Shown: positions 63,776-64,000 of the stretch, piece after piece
Position numbering within the stretch: position 1 is the first letter of the stretch
Layout of the letters: every line of letters starts with the position of its first letter
Source: CAVXSP01 sp963764505
GTDB lineage: Bacteria > Acidobacteriota > Vicinamibacteria > Vicinamibacterales > SCN-69-37
Reading direction: 5' to 3'
DNA length: 64,000 bases
Assembly: GCA_963764505.1 (NCBI GenBank)
Contig: CAVXSP010000001.1
Location: 496,001 to 560,000, forward strand
Program-made: the position numbers and the translations under genes
The notes under the pieces: generated by a model
Told to the model about the DNA's origin: nothing
Seen by the model: the letters and a program-made list of their open reading frames with translations, nothing else
Database searches by the model: none

Positions 63776-64000
63776 TGCGTGGGCTGCGGGCGGTCGTTCT
63801 CCTGGCAGGCGTCGTGTTCACGCGCTCGGCCGCGCCCGCGACGTTGAACATCTACTTCGTCGACGTCGAAGGCGGTCAGGCCACGCTCATCGTCACGCCC
63901 GCCCATCAGGCGCTGCTCGTGGACGCCGGATTTCCGGCCGATGGTACCTTCCAGTCGACTCCCGGCGACCCTCGGCGTGCGCGCGACGCTTCCCGGATTC
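63775..64000 (+). CDS. Exported MBL-fold protein, 3' end cut by window edge
   Basis: The visible 75 residues have a signal (AVVLLAGVVFTRSAAPA) and TLNIYFVDVEGGQATLIVTP then LLVDAGFPADG, paralogous to the protein at 60854 (IYWIDVEGGASTLVVTP). The HxHxDH motif is beyond the edge. The start at 63775 overlaps the previous stop. Confidence 0.85.
   Translation, partial: MRGLRAVVLLAGVVFTRSAAPATLNIYFVDVEGGQATLIVTPAHQALLVDAGFPADGTFQSTPGDPRRARDASRI

Overview
The window is a GC-rich (roughly two-thirds G+C), densely coded bacterial chromosome segment. The gene repertoire (PQQ-type beta-propellers, DUF1080 proteins, Tat-exported Gfo/Idh/MocA oxidoreductases, a reaction-centre-like dihaem cytochrome c, a TolB-domain serine/threonine kinase, M28 and DUF885 peptidases) suggests an Acidobacteriota genome, perhaps class Vicinamibacteria. 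That placement is inference; no rRNA or tRNA gene was seen.

Layout. 1-2303: a multi-S1-domain RNA-binding protein running off the left edge, divergent from two tandem PepSY-like membrane proteins. 2317-15671: a carbohydrate block with DUF1080 proteins, an AEP/LigD-type polymerase, an AIM24-family protein, a mutarotase-like protein, two PQQ propellers, a cupin, a TIM-barrel isomerase and two Gfo/Idh/MocA oxidoreductases. The set resembles non-hydrolytic 3-keto-glycoside loci. 15811-24802: ACT/DUF5612 protein, 2Fe-2S protein, MFS and ABC transporters, a large HEAT/DUF349 protein. 25023-31679: M3 peptidase divergent from an ArsR-methyltransferase regulator that overlaps metH. 31701-36875: NTF2-like protein, small membrane protein, M28 peptidase, DUF2236 protein, four-helix-bundle protein and dinB, with striking short tandem repeats between them. 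36992-50067: parC, cytochrome c, fumC, VOC protein, sucA, sucB, DUF1572 protein, GH16, an OB-fold lipoprotein and parE. 50068-54058: an accessory island with an integron-integrase relic, an attC site, two cassette-like methyltransferases, a reversed toxin-antitoxin pair, an IS481-type relic and a methyltransferase fragment. 54059-64000: trmO, DUF885 peptidase, small membrane proteins, GNAT, ICMT-like protein, kinase and three MBL-fold proteins, the last cut by the right edge.

How they work together. fumC-sucA-sucB supply TCA-cycle steps, parC and parE make topoisomerase IV, and the ArsR-methyltransferase probably controls metH. The PQQ/DUF1080/cupin/TIM-barrel/Gfo-Idh run is probably one operon for periplasmic sugar oxidation and cleavage.

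Oddities. Four coding breaks (the second DUF1080 gene, sucA twice, M3 peptidase) each carry one surplus base at a GTACC site, which looks systematic. sucB lacks one base inside a 12-bp repeat array. The four-helix-bundle gene is bracketed by heptanucleotide arrays in inverted orientation, the strongest candidate here for an undescribed mobile or repeat-associated element.
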